A stretch of 60,000 nucleotides of DNA from Hydractinia symbiolongicarpus (GCF_029227915.1 NC_079877.1:25943851-26003850), one strand, 5' to 3'. Numbered from the stretch's first letter, positions 52,201 to 58,400 are shown. Notes: a model not told the origin generated them from the letters alone. Translations and numbers: made by a program.

Positions 52201-54500
52201 GCAAAGAGAAATTGGCAGTATCCGTTAATCTTCATTTTTATTCGTTAATCTTTATTTTTATCCGTTAATCTTCATTTTTATCCGTTAATCTTCATTTTTA
52301 ATCTTCATTTTTATCCGTTAATCTTCATTTTTAATCTTCATTTTTATCTGTTAATCTTCATTTTTTTAGAATATTTATGTGGCAACAACAATTTCTTCCA
52401 ACAGTTTAAAACTCGTCGCTATGGATATTGTATACAAACCAACAATCTCTCACAAATCTGTCATATGTGTCGGTGACGTGTCCATTCCTGTTCCTCCTGC
52501 TAATGTTGCGACAGAGAACTATGCACAGTGGATAAAAGATAAGTTTGATAGTATGAAAAAAAGTCGTGAATATTCTGGTACAAAGTCTGCTTATTTAAGA
52601 GGTGTAAACACAAAAAGGTTAGTCTTTCGTATTTTGCTGGTGGTGGGGGTGGTGGGCGGCAGTGGGTGGTGGCGGTGGCGGTGTTACTGCTGTTTGTTCA
52701 TGTTTTTTTATGTGATTTTTTTGTTTGTAAGCCTGTTGGTATTTTCTTTATATCCAACGGTTTTTCGTCATTGATAATTTTTTTCCTCATTTTTTGATTT
52801 CGTCATGTGTTTTAGATCGGCAAACTTTCTGAGAAAAGCACAAAATGTGATGCGTGCTATTAGTAACGAAAACAAACAAAATATTGAACCATATGAACTT
52901 AACGTGACATTGTTACATGAAAACATCAGAATATGTATGGAACACATGCCGAAATTGATTGAGTTGAAGAAACCTGACCCTGAAGATGGCCAGATTAAAC
53001 TTATTTCGGTGATTTTTGCCAAGGTATGTGTCGATGTCTTTCAATTTCTCAAAGGAGATTAATAATGATAGCCGTAATTAATAATAAACAATATATTTTT
53101 CTAGGAGTGTCAAATCTTTAATGAAAACCTCTTGATGATTCGCAAATGTTTGTTTTCACTGGAAAATAACATCTGCGGAGGTGTGGTTGCTATTCCCGAT
53201 GTATATCGCAAAGAAGCTAAAGCATTATCGAATAAACATGTTCCTCCGCAGTGGATACGCAGTGATATTGAAAAAAATGATTACCCAATAAGTGATTGGC
53301 TACAAGGTAGGAATGAAGAGTCTCACAGATCCGTTAATCTTAAATTGCGATTATAAAGTAACTTTATTTTTACCCTGCGCTAGTGTTAGAGGACAGGGTG
53401 ACGTAATACGCAAAAGACTGCTTTCAGCCTTATTTCGTGATATACCCTTCGTGCTTAAACAGACTTCAACTGCTTATACCTGTATTGTGTATGTGTTTGT
53501 TCAATAAGTAACCATTTTGTTTTTGCAGAGCTGGCTCTCACTTCATCTCATCTCTCGGAAGTTTGCAGCAATATCAAAGCTTATTTCACGACCAAGCAAA
53601 ACATATACAAAATAAAACCGATAAATTTTAGCTGTCTCTCAGATGCAAATTTAATATTTACATTAATGAAGCACATAAAAGCGACCGAATTATCGTCTGC
53701 GAATGAGGTTTGGGTTTTCTCTTTTTCTTTGAGAAACCATTTGGACGAATGATTTATCGATTTTAAAAATTTTCCTGTCTAGATATTTTTGGATTGTTGT
53801 CTTGCTCATCCAAATGGTGCGCAGCCTATCAGTTTAGAATATGTTGAACCTTCCACTGTTGTTATGGCGACAGACAGCCTTTACCTGCAAGGTGCTTCGA
53901 TCGTCACTCAGGACTCTGCATATATTTTGGATGAATACAGGTAAAACATAAGAATTTTTTTGTCAATTTTCAGAAGCTTGGGGAAAAATAATTTGTCAGG
54001 GAATAAAATACTTTGAAGAAATTACTCTTTGGGGGAAACTTTTGCAAAAATATAACTTTGGTCACTTTTTACCAAAACAATTTTTAGATTTTTTTCTCCA
54101 GATTTTTGTTTAGTAATAAGGTGGTTAAACTCTTTTTAAGAGAATCCATAATGTTGACAGATAATTTTTCGTACAATTTTCTTTTTTACGCTTTCTCGAC
54201 ATCTTTCTACGCAGAAACACCGTTGAAGATATACAGAAAATGCCGCTCGTGTACATCTGGCCTGTCAATAAACGAAGTGATAAACTAGTTTACGATTGCC
54301 CCGTTTATACTGACAAGGTAATTTTAATTGACGGAATCTATATTATCGGGAGCATTACGGCCCTTTTATCAAAGCAAAACCTTATTTACTATTATTTTTT
54401 TTAGTCGCGTAAAAAGTTCATTATTCGTCTTCCAATTGCTGTGAAGAAAATACCCAGTGAATGGTTGTATTCTAATCCATGTCTGTTGTTAAAACCATGA
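570..54500 (+). CDS. Divergent dynein heavy chain, DNHD1-like (5' partial, 82 exons in window)
   Basis: Dynein heavy chains are ring-shaped AAA+ motors of axonemes and cytoplasm. Joining 82 exons with in-phase splice junctions (one GC donor, otherwise GT-AG) gives about 4,868 residues ending at TGA 54498-54500; the start codon lies upstream of the window. The order is complete: tail, linker, AAA1-4, stalk/microtubule-binding domain, AAA5-6, C-terminal domain. Dynein landmarks are plain, for example LLKEGLNKLTWKD (11481), FHYVFNIKALTKIF (34146), NLHVVLSLSSMGEKF (38056) and PLVYIWPVNKR (54241). The nucleotide sites are unusual: Walker A and B are gone in AAA1, Walker A is gone in AAA2 and AAA4, and AAA3 keeps GIEGCGKST. 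Length above 4,800 residues exceeds typical axonemal chains (about 4,100-4,600) and suits DNHD1 (about 4,750 in human). The dynein assignment is near certain. The DNHD1 subclass is inferred from length and degenerate motor sites. Detailed exon blocks follow. Confidence 0.95.
1972..3586. other. Intron 2 of the dynein gene (1.6 kb)
   Basis: A+T-rich, no exon seen. It holds a degenerate tandem stretch at 2362-2482 built on TCAATCTGATCATTTTT-like units of about 20 bp. The rest shows nothing I can name. Confidence 0.7.
2362..2482. repeat. Degenerate tandem repeat, TCAATCTGATCATTTTT-like
   Basis: Six or so imperfect copies of a unit with TCAATCT(G/A)(A/G)TCA followed by a T-run. A similar TCAATTT(C/T)GTCA pattern recurs in another intron at 16928-17046. 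Confidence 0.6.
4020..4460. repeat. TTTTTGCG / TGCAAAAATTAAT-type dispersed repeat
   Basis: Intron 3 region with recurring CGCAAAAAT, TGCAAAAATTAAT and ATTAATTATTGCAAA strings on both strands. The same vocabulary recurs at 50040-50560 and 59300-59520. Long open frames on both strands here come from the low-complexity composition. Confidence 0.4.
7153..7335. repeat. Two diverged copies of a 45-bp segment
   Basis: Copy 1 (7153-7200) and copy 2 (7292-7335) share TCTA(C/T)...TGTA(C/T)AG followed by CTTGAAA(A/T)GCTGATCAA and AAATGTA. A weaker relative (GTGTAGACCTTGAATAAGG) is in another intron near 11932-11950, which suggests a dispersed family. Confidence 0.5.
7833..7862. repeat. Perfect 13-bp inverted repeat (hairpin)
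   Basis: ACCAGATAAGAAC, loop TGAT, GTTCTTATCTGGT. Intronic; no flanking element recognised. Confidence 0.8.
8349..8713 (-). mobile_element. Duplicated SINE-like / foldback element
   Basis: Two direct copies start with GTAGAAGAACTACTTTG and end with ATTTCATTCTCAACAG: copy 1 is 8349-8458, copy 2 is 8509-8713. Copy 1 lacks about 95 bp of the middle. On the minus strand copy 2 carries GGTCGAATCCC (complement of 8557-8567), close to a tRNA B box, preceded by TGCGGCTCCCAG, as in tRNA-derived SINEs. A perfect 13-bp inverted repeat (GTTCATCACTAAC at 8525-8537 with its complement at 8625-8637) bounds the core. The open frame across it is not a gene. Confidence 0.55.
8790..15022 (+). CDS. Dynein exons 11-19: N-terminal tail, second half
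   Basis: Exons: 8790-8957, 9793-9896, 10001-10079, 10418-10681, 11478-11713, 12599-12818, 13287-13460, 13921-14010, 14944-15022. They complete the DHC_N1-type tail. Landmarks are LPPLTNKLLWLRSLNKRIE (exon 11), the ERPLVNDKLIRAEE end of exon 14, and LLKEGLNKLTWKD opening exon 15, which is one of the best-conserved tail motifs. SLAEYVEQWLDGIL in exon 17 and DYAFLWTQDVNHTFREFLKG in exon 19 lead toward the linker. Exon 19 has two usable donors: AAAG|GTAACA at 15023, which joins exon 20 in frame, and a later GT at 15129 that would not splice in frame to exon 20. I chose 15022. Confidence 0.88.
9200..9470 (-). mobile_element. 5'-truncated LINE (non-LTR retrotransposon) 3' end
   Basis: On the minus strand a frame (9452 to 9231) encodes the extreme C-terminus of a non-LTR reverse transcriptase: GAKPRGRPRKIWQEVI, then SRSDWKRVI and RPTHASLENR before the stop. 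This GRPRKxW...W(R/K)R...PTHAS(M/L)EN pattern is a known LINE ending. The following 3' part carries the widespread GCTAGC...GGAAAACAGACGTTAAGCC-like end and an ATGATGAATGATGATT tail (9208-9224). Everything upstream of the last 80 residues is missing, so it is a dead insertion in intron 11. Confidence 0.8.
10101..10133. repeat. Three tandem copies of TTAGTCACGTT (11 bp)
   Basis: Perfect triplicate in the intron after exon 13, 20 bp downstream of its donor. Confidence 0.85.
10176..10228. repeat. Dispersed repeat, copy 1
   Basis: AAGGTGCAAAGA...AGGATCTG, then GGAGAGTTTTATGACCAACAG. About 80% identical by eye to 13017-13070 in another intron, so both derive from one mobile or duplicated family. 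Confidence 0.6.
13017..13070. repeat. Dispersed repeat, copy 2
   Basis: AAGGTGCAAAGAGTTTAGGA, then GGAGAGTTTTATGAACAACAG. Partner of 10176-10228. A short AAACAAACAAAT-type simple repeat follows at 13105-13130. Confidence 0.6.
15023..15128 (+). other. Possible longer form of exon 19 (alternative 5' splice site)
   Basis: The frame of exon 19 stays open past the chosen donor for 35 codons, with a serine-rich, protein-like stretch (QASAMSASRSRLDFK), up to a second donor AATTG|GTAAAT at 15129. Using that donor changes the phase to 2, and neither exon 20 (15731) nor the nearby acceptor at 15686 then gives an open frame. It would need an extra exon that I did not find. I treat it as intron, with an unspliced or alternative isoform possible. 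Confidence 0.25.
15171..15199. repeat. Perfect 14-bp palindrome in intron 19
   Basis: TTGGCCCACAATAG, one G, CTATTGTGGGCCAA. More G+C-rich than its surroundings. Related GTGGCCCACA strings occur at 15450 and 24815. Confidence 0.8.
15731..25571 (+). CDS. Dynein exons 20-35: linker (DHC_N2 type)
   Basis: Exons: 15731-15855, 16520-16660, 16747-16869, 17066-17193, 17282-17366, 18664-18813, 19070-19131, 19759-19806, 19939-20110, 20484-20798, 20881-21015, 21159-21221, 22002-22145, 22900-23035, 23250-23393, 25426-25571. The linker is the lever that swings across the AAA ring. Landmarks in order: NLDDFDKEIEVFQ, ASKWMYTYTKYLADQ, INLLEKYGQTLPE, CYWKQFIRLMAGA, LGLHHNAEEV, KLYEEIWLSKVFEI, KPDP-equivalent LEKRRFKNPKLLLLS, and ITGFYSSFGEFIPLQ. 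Exon 30 (20881-21015) is a 45-residue Gly/Thr/Ser-rich insert where other dyneins have only a short link. Phases agree throughout. Residues about 1013-1718. Confidence 0.9.
16928..17046. repeat. Degenerate tandem repeat, ACAGTCAATTTCGTCATTT-like
   Basis: Fills most of the intron between exons 22 and 23 and supplies much of its upstream part. Units of 15-20 bp with TCAATTT and GTCA. Confidence 0.6.
18483..18607. mobile_element. MITE-like foldback element
   Basis: The left arm (18483-18526) contains TTGTCCAATATG and GTTCTTCAACTTTTGCAG. The right arm (18564-18607) is its imperfect complement (CTGCAAAAGTAGAAGAAC, then CATATTGGACA). Arms are about 44 bp and roughly 80% complementary by eye around a 37-bp loop. 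It sits about 60 bp before exon 25. No transposase is present. Confidence 0.55.
23394..25425. other. Intron 34 of the dynein gene (2.0 kb)
   Basis: No exon: the codon split by the donor at 23394 is completed at 25426 (Gly), giving ICKGYDPNLL. A locally more G+C-rich island at 24800-24965 (GGGTGGCCCACAAGAAGCC, CTACACCTGCCTG) looks like an old insertion that I cannot classify. Confidence 0.7.
26472..27449 (+). CDS. Dynein exon 36: end of linker and entry to AAA1
   Basis: This is the longest exon (978 nt, 326 residues, phase 0 at both ends), after acceptor TTTATTTCAG. It starts with CENGIENWLSELDTGIKL, matching the conserved linker stretch that ends in a one-W helix. It then carries a charged, Ser/Glu-rich insert (about 26600-26740 and 27000-27120) not seen in ordinary dyneins. 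It closes with IPFEWSIHPFYKF and WNYEFEF, the counterpart of the strand pattern just before AAA1. The last residues, YWLASGVKHYEGGFLVSKQ, sit where other dyneins begin the AAA1 P-loop. Residues about 1719-2044. Confidence 0.9.
27615..27654. repeat. 20-bp tandem duplication
   Basis: TTTGATATCATGACTAATAA twice in a row, then ATAATAAT, in the intron after exon 36. Confidence 0.8.
27885..29979 (+). CDS. Dynein exons 37-39: AAA1, catalytic residues lost
   Basis: Exons: 27885-28014, 28892-29461, 29704-29979. AAA1 is the main ATPase of normal dyneins (Walker A GPAGTGKT, Walker B CFDEFNR). Here the fold is clearly alignable: TFKGIASSG, EITMNPEAMVFGF, HFRIVTYVSPN, EVGLYNSGMVLSRLLA, FGVARLNSLIAL. The Walker A segment reads about FLVSKQRSEGEE with no G-x4-GK[ST] (residues about 2039-2050). 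Walker B reads CFKNIENL (28906-28926), so the Asp-Glu pair is Lys-Asn. Exon 39 is acidic, with the AAA1-AAA2 connection GIIENLLADAFPQTD. I infer that AAA1 can neither bind nor hydrolyse ATP in the usual way. Confidence 0.9.
30323..32255 (+). CDS. Dynein exons 40-46: AAA2, P-loop lost
   Basis: Exons: 30323-30435, 30516-30670, 30924-31011, 31120-31168, 31431-31495, 31732-31986, 32091-32255. The AAA2 fold is followed by VHIICPPAMKHGQLFGQFD, WSDGVLTTSIL, HFFVIDGKLSNEE and SLQNGSCIKIPEKMKFIW, each the counterpart of well-known AAA2 segments (Walker B region: VFDGDVD in others, VIDGKLS here). The position of GPTGSGKT is occupied by VVTISSMIDYWAW, so the P-loop is missing. AAA2 normally binds ATP structurally without hydrolysis; this one probably binds none. 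Exon 43 is only 49 nt. Residues about 2370-2666. Confidence 0.88.
31174..31217. repeat. (TTG)n microsatellite
   Basis: About 14 perfect TTG units starting 5 nt after the donor of exon 43 (31169). Confidence 0.95.
32383..34531 (+). CDS. Dynein exons 47-51: AAA3, the only intact P-loop
   Basis: Exons: 32383-32493, 32911-33189, 33470-33675, 33921-34187, 34363-34531. Walker A is GIEGCGKST (32968-32994, residues 2723-2731), a perfect G-x4-GK[ST]. The Walker B segment reads LICLIEDIQ (33154-33180), with Glu-Asp where other AAA3 modules have Asp-Asp or Asp-Glu. ISFIITYNHQRGGYYPSVTR keeps the Arg of the usual SPR motif. Exon 50 ends the module with ERFHYVFNIKALTKIF, a near-invariant dynein signature. 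In cytoplasmic dynein AAA3 gates the motor; here it may be the only nucleotide-responsive site (inference). Confidence 0.92.
35044..38883 (+). CDS. Dynein exons 52-57: AAA4, P-loop lost
   Basis: Exons: 35044-35163, 35915-35989, 36536-36778, 37560-37765, 38043-38209, 38733-38883. AAA4 landmarks are IVSEGFSGLVPVVMKQV (P-loop position, 36608-36658), ITLLITELDMFEDAVIAIV (Walker B region), LGTLFHIFKDDEK, and RRNLHVVLSLSSMGEKF followed by HPTLVSCMSV. In other dyneins the P-loop reads GVGGSGRQS or GxGxGKS; here SEGFSGLVP (36611-36637, residues 3101-3109) keeps two glycines but lacks the Lys/Arg and Ser/Thr. Exon 57 leads through YGNITNKNFELMIE into the stalk. Confidence 0.9.
35255..35405 (+). other. 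Candidate alternative terminal exon with poly(A) signal in intron 52
   Basis: After a pyrimidine-rich tract, TTGTTGTTGTAG ends at 35254. From 35255 the in-phase frame is open for 36 codons (KITNGSVLHALEKHRVINY) to TAA 35363-35365, and AATAAA follows at 35400-35405. If used it would end the protein just before AAA4. Only the signals support it. Confidence 0.25.
36439..36475. repeat. Perfect 15-bp hairpin in intron 53
   Basis: CTGGAAAAATTCCAT, loop AGCAGCA, ATGGAATTTTTCCAG, 60 nt before AAA4 exon 54. Too short a stem for an ordinary microRNA precursor. Confidence 0.8.
37922..37995. repeat. Degenerate tandem repeat with TAGGG(C/T)G core
   Basis: CTACAGGGCG, CCATAGGGCG, CTGTAGGGTG and CCAAGAGGGT recur about every 22-26 bp in the intron before exon 56. 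Confidence 0.5.
39384..44161 (+). CDS. Dynein exons 58-65: stalk coiled coil and microtubule-binding domain
   Basis: Exons: 39384-39540, 39676-39708, 40204-40275, 40385-40559, 41033-41099, 41719-41886, 42323-42437, 44036-44161. The outgoing coiled coil (KRKKELEEKKADLKQVL onward) and the returning one (AERLAEVKMKISTMEEKRK, LNKRLKTLAAKYEEA) flank a microtubule-binding domain with LDDKGLSDLRSLQTP (counterpart of LDKKDISELKS), WNRGAKRIM, VFDESELPESTLEVLRTYI and FASGYLEN. The tip is therefore retained although the ring is degenerate. Small exons of 33 and 72 nt lie in the outgoing helix. The intron before exon 65 holds a tRNA gene on the other strand. Confidence 0.9.
41108..41310. repeat. G/T-rich degenerate triplet repeat and 18-bp minisatellite
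   Basis: Begins about 10 nt after the donor of exon 62. GTTGTTGTGG passes into units such as TTCGTCGTGGTTGTCGTC, repeated about four times with changes. Non-coding: it is in intron and the reading phase skips it. Confidence 0.8.
42852..42870 (-). terminator. RNA polymerase III terminator of tRNA-Arg
   Basis: On the minus strand, T8, G, T10 begins 3 nt after the tRNA discriminator base, a strong Pol III stop. Confidence 0.85.
42873..42945 (-). tRNA. tRNA-Arg (anticodon TCG)
   Basis: On the minus strand the 73-nt sequence folds as a full cloverleaf. The acceptor stem GGCCGCG pairs with CGTGGTC (two G-U pairs), discriminator A at 42873. A box TGGCCCAACGG and B box GGTTCGAGTCC are both present. 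The anticodon stem TCCGA/TCGGA holds loop CTTCGAA with anticodon TCG, which reads CGA arginine codons. No intron. It lies within intron 64 of the dynein gene, opposite to host transcription, and looks functional, with a run of T directly downstream. Confidence 0.96.
44287..46796 (+). CDS. Dynein exons 66-68: AAA5
   Basis: Exons: 44287-44807, 45533-45663, 46435-46796. Exon 66 begins with VVKDLIANWESLLACIE and LLPSNVVLAAAFSVYMPPY, the classic start of AAA5 (NVMLAAGFVAYLGPF in others), and ends with PIQQALLVTDPLNRFSGLI, counterpart of RWPLMIDPQGQANKWI. Exon 67 carries NTFIQSIEKAVHSGSLLVIR; exon 68 carries HRLEQHPNFKLILISRLSS and CTCVNFAPNQDSVQNEL. AAA5 lacks an active site in all dyneins, so nothing is abnormal here. 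A Ser/Glu-rich loop (NTEKEESSDSSAHDS) sits in exon 66. Residues about 3636-3973. Confidence 0.9.
47215..47345. repeat. Degenerate (ACCGACTTTTTT)n-like repeat
   Basis: CCGA(C/T)T motifs recur every 12-24 bp in the intron before exon 69. The open frame through it (LTDF-like periodicity) is a by-product of the repeat. Confidence 0.6.
47562..52617 (+). CDS. Dynein exons 69-76: AAA6
   Basis: Exons: 47562-47832, 48410-48497, 48742-48851, 49466-49908, 50780-50963, 51616-51782, 51856-52086, 52370-52617. Landmarks are PHYRFSCEHFFKMFNHFF, PDWLPQDRFNHFLNMVQEYP, VKALRPDRLYYALKSFVSE, RPVLVLQDTNHACAVDVI, SWRVFFVTDNCENLDEP and TLIFCICVFHAYIKSYY, in the same order as the AAA6 of other chains. Exon 74 starts at 51616 directly after TTTAAG. 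The intron before exon 76 ends inside a 21-bp minisatellite that supplies its pyrimidine tract. Residues about 3974-4554. Confidence 0.9.
48934..49010. repeat. (TTCG)n tetranucleotide microsatellite
   Basis: About 18 uninterrupted TTCG units, flanked by TTCGTTTG variants, 80 nt after the donor of exon 71. Both strands are open in several frames only because of the repeat. Confidence 0.97.
50315..50555. repeat. About 30-bp A+T-rich minisatellite
   Basis: Some seven copies of a unit of the form GCAGTAATTTATGC(C/T)ACA plus ATAATTTATGTTC in intron 72. Just upstream (50070-50180) are ATTTTTGCGACATAAATTTT-type strings, possibly the ancestral dispersed repeat. Confidence 0.85.
52221..52369 (+). repeat. 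21-bp minisatellite that forms the 3' splice site of intron 75
   Basis: Units of TCCGTTAATCTTCATTTTTA, some shortened to 14 bp, run without a break into TTCATTTTTTTAG, the acceptor of exon 76 (52370). The repeat therefore supplies the pyrimidine tract and possibly several TTAAT branch-point-like sites. Confidence 0.85.
52639..52683 (+). promoter_or_regulatory. G-run cluster just downstream of a 5' splice site
   Basis: GGTGGTGGGGGTGGTGGGCG and the following GGGTGGTGGCGGTGG start 22 nt after the donor at 52618. Many GG/GGG runs on the RNA strand could form a G-quadruplex or bind hnRNP F/H-type splicing factors; both roles are inferred. Confidence 0.4.
52816..54500 (+). CDS. Dynein exons 77-82: C-terminal domain and stop
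   Basis: Exons: 52816-53023, 53105-53306, 53529-53707, 53783-53940, 54215-54317, 54405-54500. The long C-terminal domain typical of metazoan dyneins is recognisable by NENLLMIRKCLFSLENNICG, VPPQWIRSDIEKNDYPIS, SLYLQGASIVTQDSA, MPLVYIWPVNKR, YDCPVYTDK and the closing FIIRLPIAVKKIPSEWLYSN, followed by six residues and TGA at 54498-54500. Several introns are very short (75-90 nt). The stop falls where other dyneins end, so the C-terminus is complete. Confidence 0.93.
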
Positions 54501-54939
54501 GTTTTTTAAATCTGTTTTAAAATTGTTCAGACATGTTTGTTAGACAAGGAACGATATACGCCTTTCCTAGTGTGGTTGATGTTCAAAACGCCCAAAAGGG
54601 CGTAACCATAGTTCTTTTACTTTTTGTTGTTTGCTTACTAGAGAACGTGATCCGCCCAGTAGAAATTATTAAGAATTGTAAACGCGGAATTATAAGGAAA
54701 GGTATATTTCTCTTTCTGTTGTGTAACCATAATTCGATATATTGTTAATAGAGTTCAAGAATGTATTTTTATATTATATATATATTTTCAGTTGAAAGAT
54801 CTAATGTATTCTTATTAAATATTTCTGCTTAAACAAGTTGTAAAAAATGAAACTAATCAAGTTAAATATATATTTTTTTTATCGCAAGATTAGGTACCTT
54901 GTCAGGGAGTAAAGAGAATTGAGATATTAGTTCCTACCG

Positions 54940-54949
54940 AATAAATAAA
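54940..54949 (+). terminator. Probable poly(A) signal of the dynein gene
   Basis: Two overlapping AATAAA hexamers (54940-54945 and 54944-54949), about 440 nt after the stop codon; the first clear ones in the 3' region. Confidence 0.5.
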
Positions 54950-55458
54950 AATTAATACTAACGAAAAATGCAATATGTTTAATTTTTTGCTTTCTTCAGG
55001 GCGTGTAATTTTGTCACAGTTTGAATGTTCGTAGATTTTTTTATTTATTAATTATTTCGCACGTTTAGCAAACTTAGCAAACAAATAGTTGGTCACGTTA
55101 ATTTTTTTTCTTTTTGCGGTAATTTTCTAGCGCTAGAGTACACCTTTTTTAAAAAGAATATTTTGCCGGGCGCGCTATTTTCCATTTTGAAGGTTATTTA
55201 TTTTTAATCTATCTTTACATAAAAGATTTAAATGATTATAGGGGTTAAAAAATGAAGTGTTTAAATTGTGACCTTGTTTTCAGGACTGTTTGTCTTTCTA
55301 AAGTGAGACGGCGATATAAACAGTCCTGGGGACGAGGTTAAAATTCTTGAAGCATGTTTATTTATTGATGACGCTGCATTGCTTCGGACTCGGATTTTCA
55401 TTTTGCAGAATTACATTACAATGGCTTCGTTTTCAGTTAGCGGTTTTTGAAGTATATA
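54950..55458 (+). promoter_or_regulatory. Intergenic spacer and promoter region of the second gene
   Basis: Compact spacer between the dynein poly(A) signal and ATG 55459. It has a short G+C-richer patch (GCCGGGCGCGCTATTTTCC, 55166-55184), an imperfect inverted repeat (55270-55340) and TGATGACGCTG (55368-55378), which includes a TGACG core. No TATA box is obvious. The start site cannot be fixed from sequence. Confidence 0.45.
55270..55340. repeat. Short foldback with CAGGACTGTTT arms
   Basis: CAGGACTGTTT (55281-55291) and AAACAGTCCTG (55318-55328) are perfect complements. Complementarity continues outward imperfectly (GACCTTGTTTT against GGGACGAGGTT). It resembles a tiny MITE remnant in the promoter region. 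Confidence 0.6.
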
Positions 55459-58400
55459 ATGGCTACCTCCGGATATCGTTTACCGTGTGTGTATTGTGTT
55501 GAGGGAACCTCTTTTCCAAGTAGTGAGGCCCTAAAGAAACATTTAGTGAGTTCGCACGAAAGTTTGATTAGTAGATCAAAGTCTCTTGCGTCACGCCATG
55601 GTAAGGATTCTTTTGCCTCGATTGTTATTCATCTCGGTGTAGTTAGTAACTATCAACCATACAAATTTTGTTATAGTCAAATCTTCGAGTGGTATTTCCT
55701 TACCAGATGCCAGCGTTAAACTTAAAAGTGACACCTTTTTACCTCAATCAAGTGCTGATTCAGCATTTATTGACAAAAGCTATTCGAGTGGCGTGTTTGG
55801 ATCTGAACAAAAAAGCCGAGCTTCCATGGACAATACCGTCCCTGCAATCTCATCCATGAAGATGAAGCTTTTACTTGATAGAATACAGAGGAAGGACGAA
55901 ACCATAGAAAATTTGCTTAACGAGAATGAACGTTTAAAAACTGAGAGTAGAACAAAAGACGAAGAGCAGAATCGAGTTCGACAGAAATGGAAAGCACAAG
56001 CCGAAGATATGTTGAGAATTCTTAAAACCGAACAACGCGAGTTGGTTGCTCAAAACCAATTGTTGGAAAGACAACTCCGTGATAGTCAGGAAGAAAAAAA
56101 TAAACTTCGCGATGAAAATGATAAAATTACTAAAGAACACGCAAATTTGCAGCTTATCGTGACTAAAAACAAACGTATTAACGAACAACACGCAGACCGT
56201 GTATCAATACGAAAAGAAAGCGATTTTACCGTAAGAGAATTGTCATTCCAGGTTGAAACACTCAAATCTGAGAAAGCATCATTGCAAGCGGTGTTATCAA
56301 GCAAGGAAAACGCTATTAAGATGCTTCAGACAAAACAGGAAGAACTTGTTGCTGATTTGCGAATAGAAAGAAACAAAAACAGCGATTTGAACAGAGAGAG
56401 GGTTTCTCTTAAAGGTATAGTTATATATAAGCAAGACGTAAGCCTTTCGATGGCCCTAAATTAAAAAAACGTTCTGTACTTCATGCACCTGGATTTAAGC
56501 CGGATTTCCACTGGACGAAAAGTTAGCGCTTGTTTTTCGCCTCTTTTTTCGCGCTAAGAATCGCTTTTTAATTTCCACATATAACAAAAACGCGCGTCAA
56601 AGAGAAATGTACACAAGTAAATATGGATGGTAACATGTCAAGATGGCTAGTACAATCAAACAACAATTTGCTATAACTGCTCTTTTTAACGTTGGGTTAG
56701 GGTTAGGGTTTAACGCTGCCGAAGATTGAACATAAACAAATAGTCATTTTGGGTTCGGAAAATATATATGAATCTGTTTGAGCTCTAATACCCGAGATTG
56801 TAATCTTGTTTATTTACCGAACAAGATGTGTTTTAAGTTTTACAAATATCAATCATTTGGCGTTGTTTGTATTAAGTCAAGCGGCGATTCTAATATTTTG
56901 TTCTGTTACTTTAGGACAGCTAGCCTTGCTTGAAGCTACCTACATTCAGTCAGAATCTGACGTGGAAATGCAGAAAGAGAGTGTAACAAATCTATCATCT
57001 AAACTCAATCGCTTGGAGATAAACAAATCAGATTTAGACAAACAAGTATGGTCGTACACTCAAACGATCAAATCTCTTCAAAACGATGTCGAATGCTTGA
57101 AAACAGAAAAGCGAAAGATGATCGAGAAGCTTGAAAAGACAGACAGTGTGTTGAGCAAACTTTCCGTCCGTGTATCTTCGCCACCGCAGGGAAAACATGC
57201 ACCTCGTACTATTAACGGGACAGGGTCTAGTTATAAACACGAGGAATCGAAGCAAAGTTTTGAGCAATTATTACACGCTGTAAAGCAACTCGCTTCGAAG
57301 AATGAACACTCGTCGCATGAAGAAGTAACTCGACTGACGAGTCAACTGCAGGACGTAAATATGAAGTTAGTTGACGAAAAGTCTAACGCTCTTGAACTGA
57401 AAAGAAGAGTGGTAGAACTTGAATCGTACCTGGAGCAGACCGGAGACGTCGAAGAATTAGTGAAGAAGCAGTTTACTGACTTGCAACTGCTTCGAAGTAA
57501 ACACCAGATATGTCTAAGAAAAGACAAAATACGGAAACAACTTAAAGCTGATAAAAGAAGGTTGAAGCGGAAGTATGACAACGTTGTGAAAGAAGTTCAA
57601 CTTTTAACCGTGCTCTATAACTCAGCCAAAGAAGAACTCTCTCACAAGGACCAGGTTCTAAATGATTTGAACGCAGAACGGAAAAATTATCAAGACTCTC
57701 ATCAACACGCGCGTGAGGATCTAAACGAGTTGCAGAAGGAAATCTTGCAAAAAGAAGTAGCCGTGGAGAAGTACAAGCGGGAGAGTTGTTATTTGTTAGA
57801 GAAACTAAATACAAGTACGGAGGAGGTTAGCACGTTGAAAGATAAAAATGAGAGTTTGGAAATAAAACTGGAGGATTTTAACGATCTAAAACTTGTTAAA
57901 GATGGCATGAGAGAATTAATAGACACTTTATCGCAAATTCGTAATGAGACGAAGGGCAGCGCAGAAAACAATACAGCTGGCGTTGAATCATTGGTTAAGC
58001 GAAACATCGAATTAACCAATGAAATTGCAACTTCCCATCGTAAGATCTACAATGGAGAACGCCTGGTTGAATCGCTAAAACAGAACATTGAAGAACTTGA
58101 GAATGTTAAAGCTACTAACGAAGCTGAAATCGAACGATTACTTTGTGAGTTAGATCGATTCAAGGAAAATGCACCGCGGTCACCTACAGAATACGATTCC
58201 ATCATTGAGAATTTAATACTTGAAAAAGAAATCTTATCTTCGCGTGTTCTGATATTAGAAGGGATTCGTGAAGAAATGGAATTTCTAAGAGAAGAAAAAG
58301 AAAAGTTACGTGAAGAAAACGAAGAACAAAAAAGAAAAATGGCTGAATTTTTACAAAACGCGTCCCGTTTCACAGTACCAGATATCGGAAACGAAGAAAC

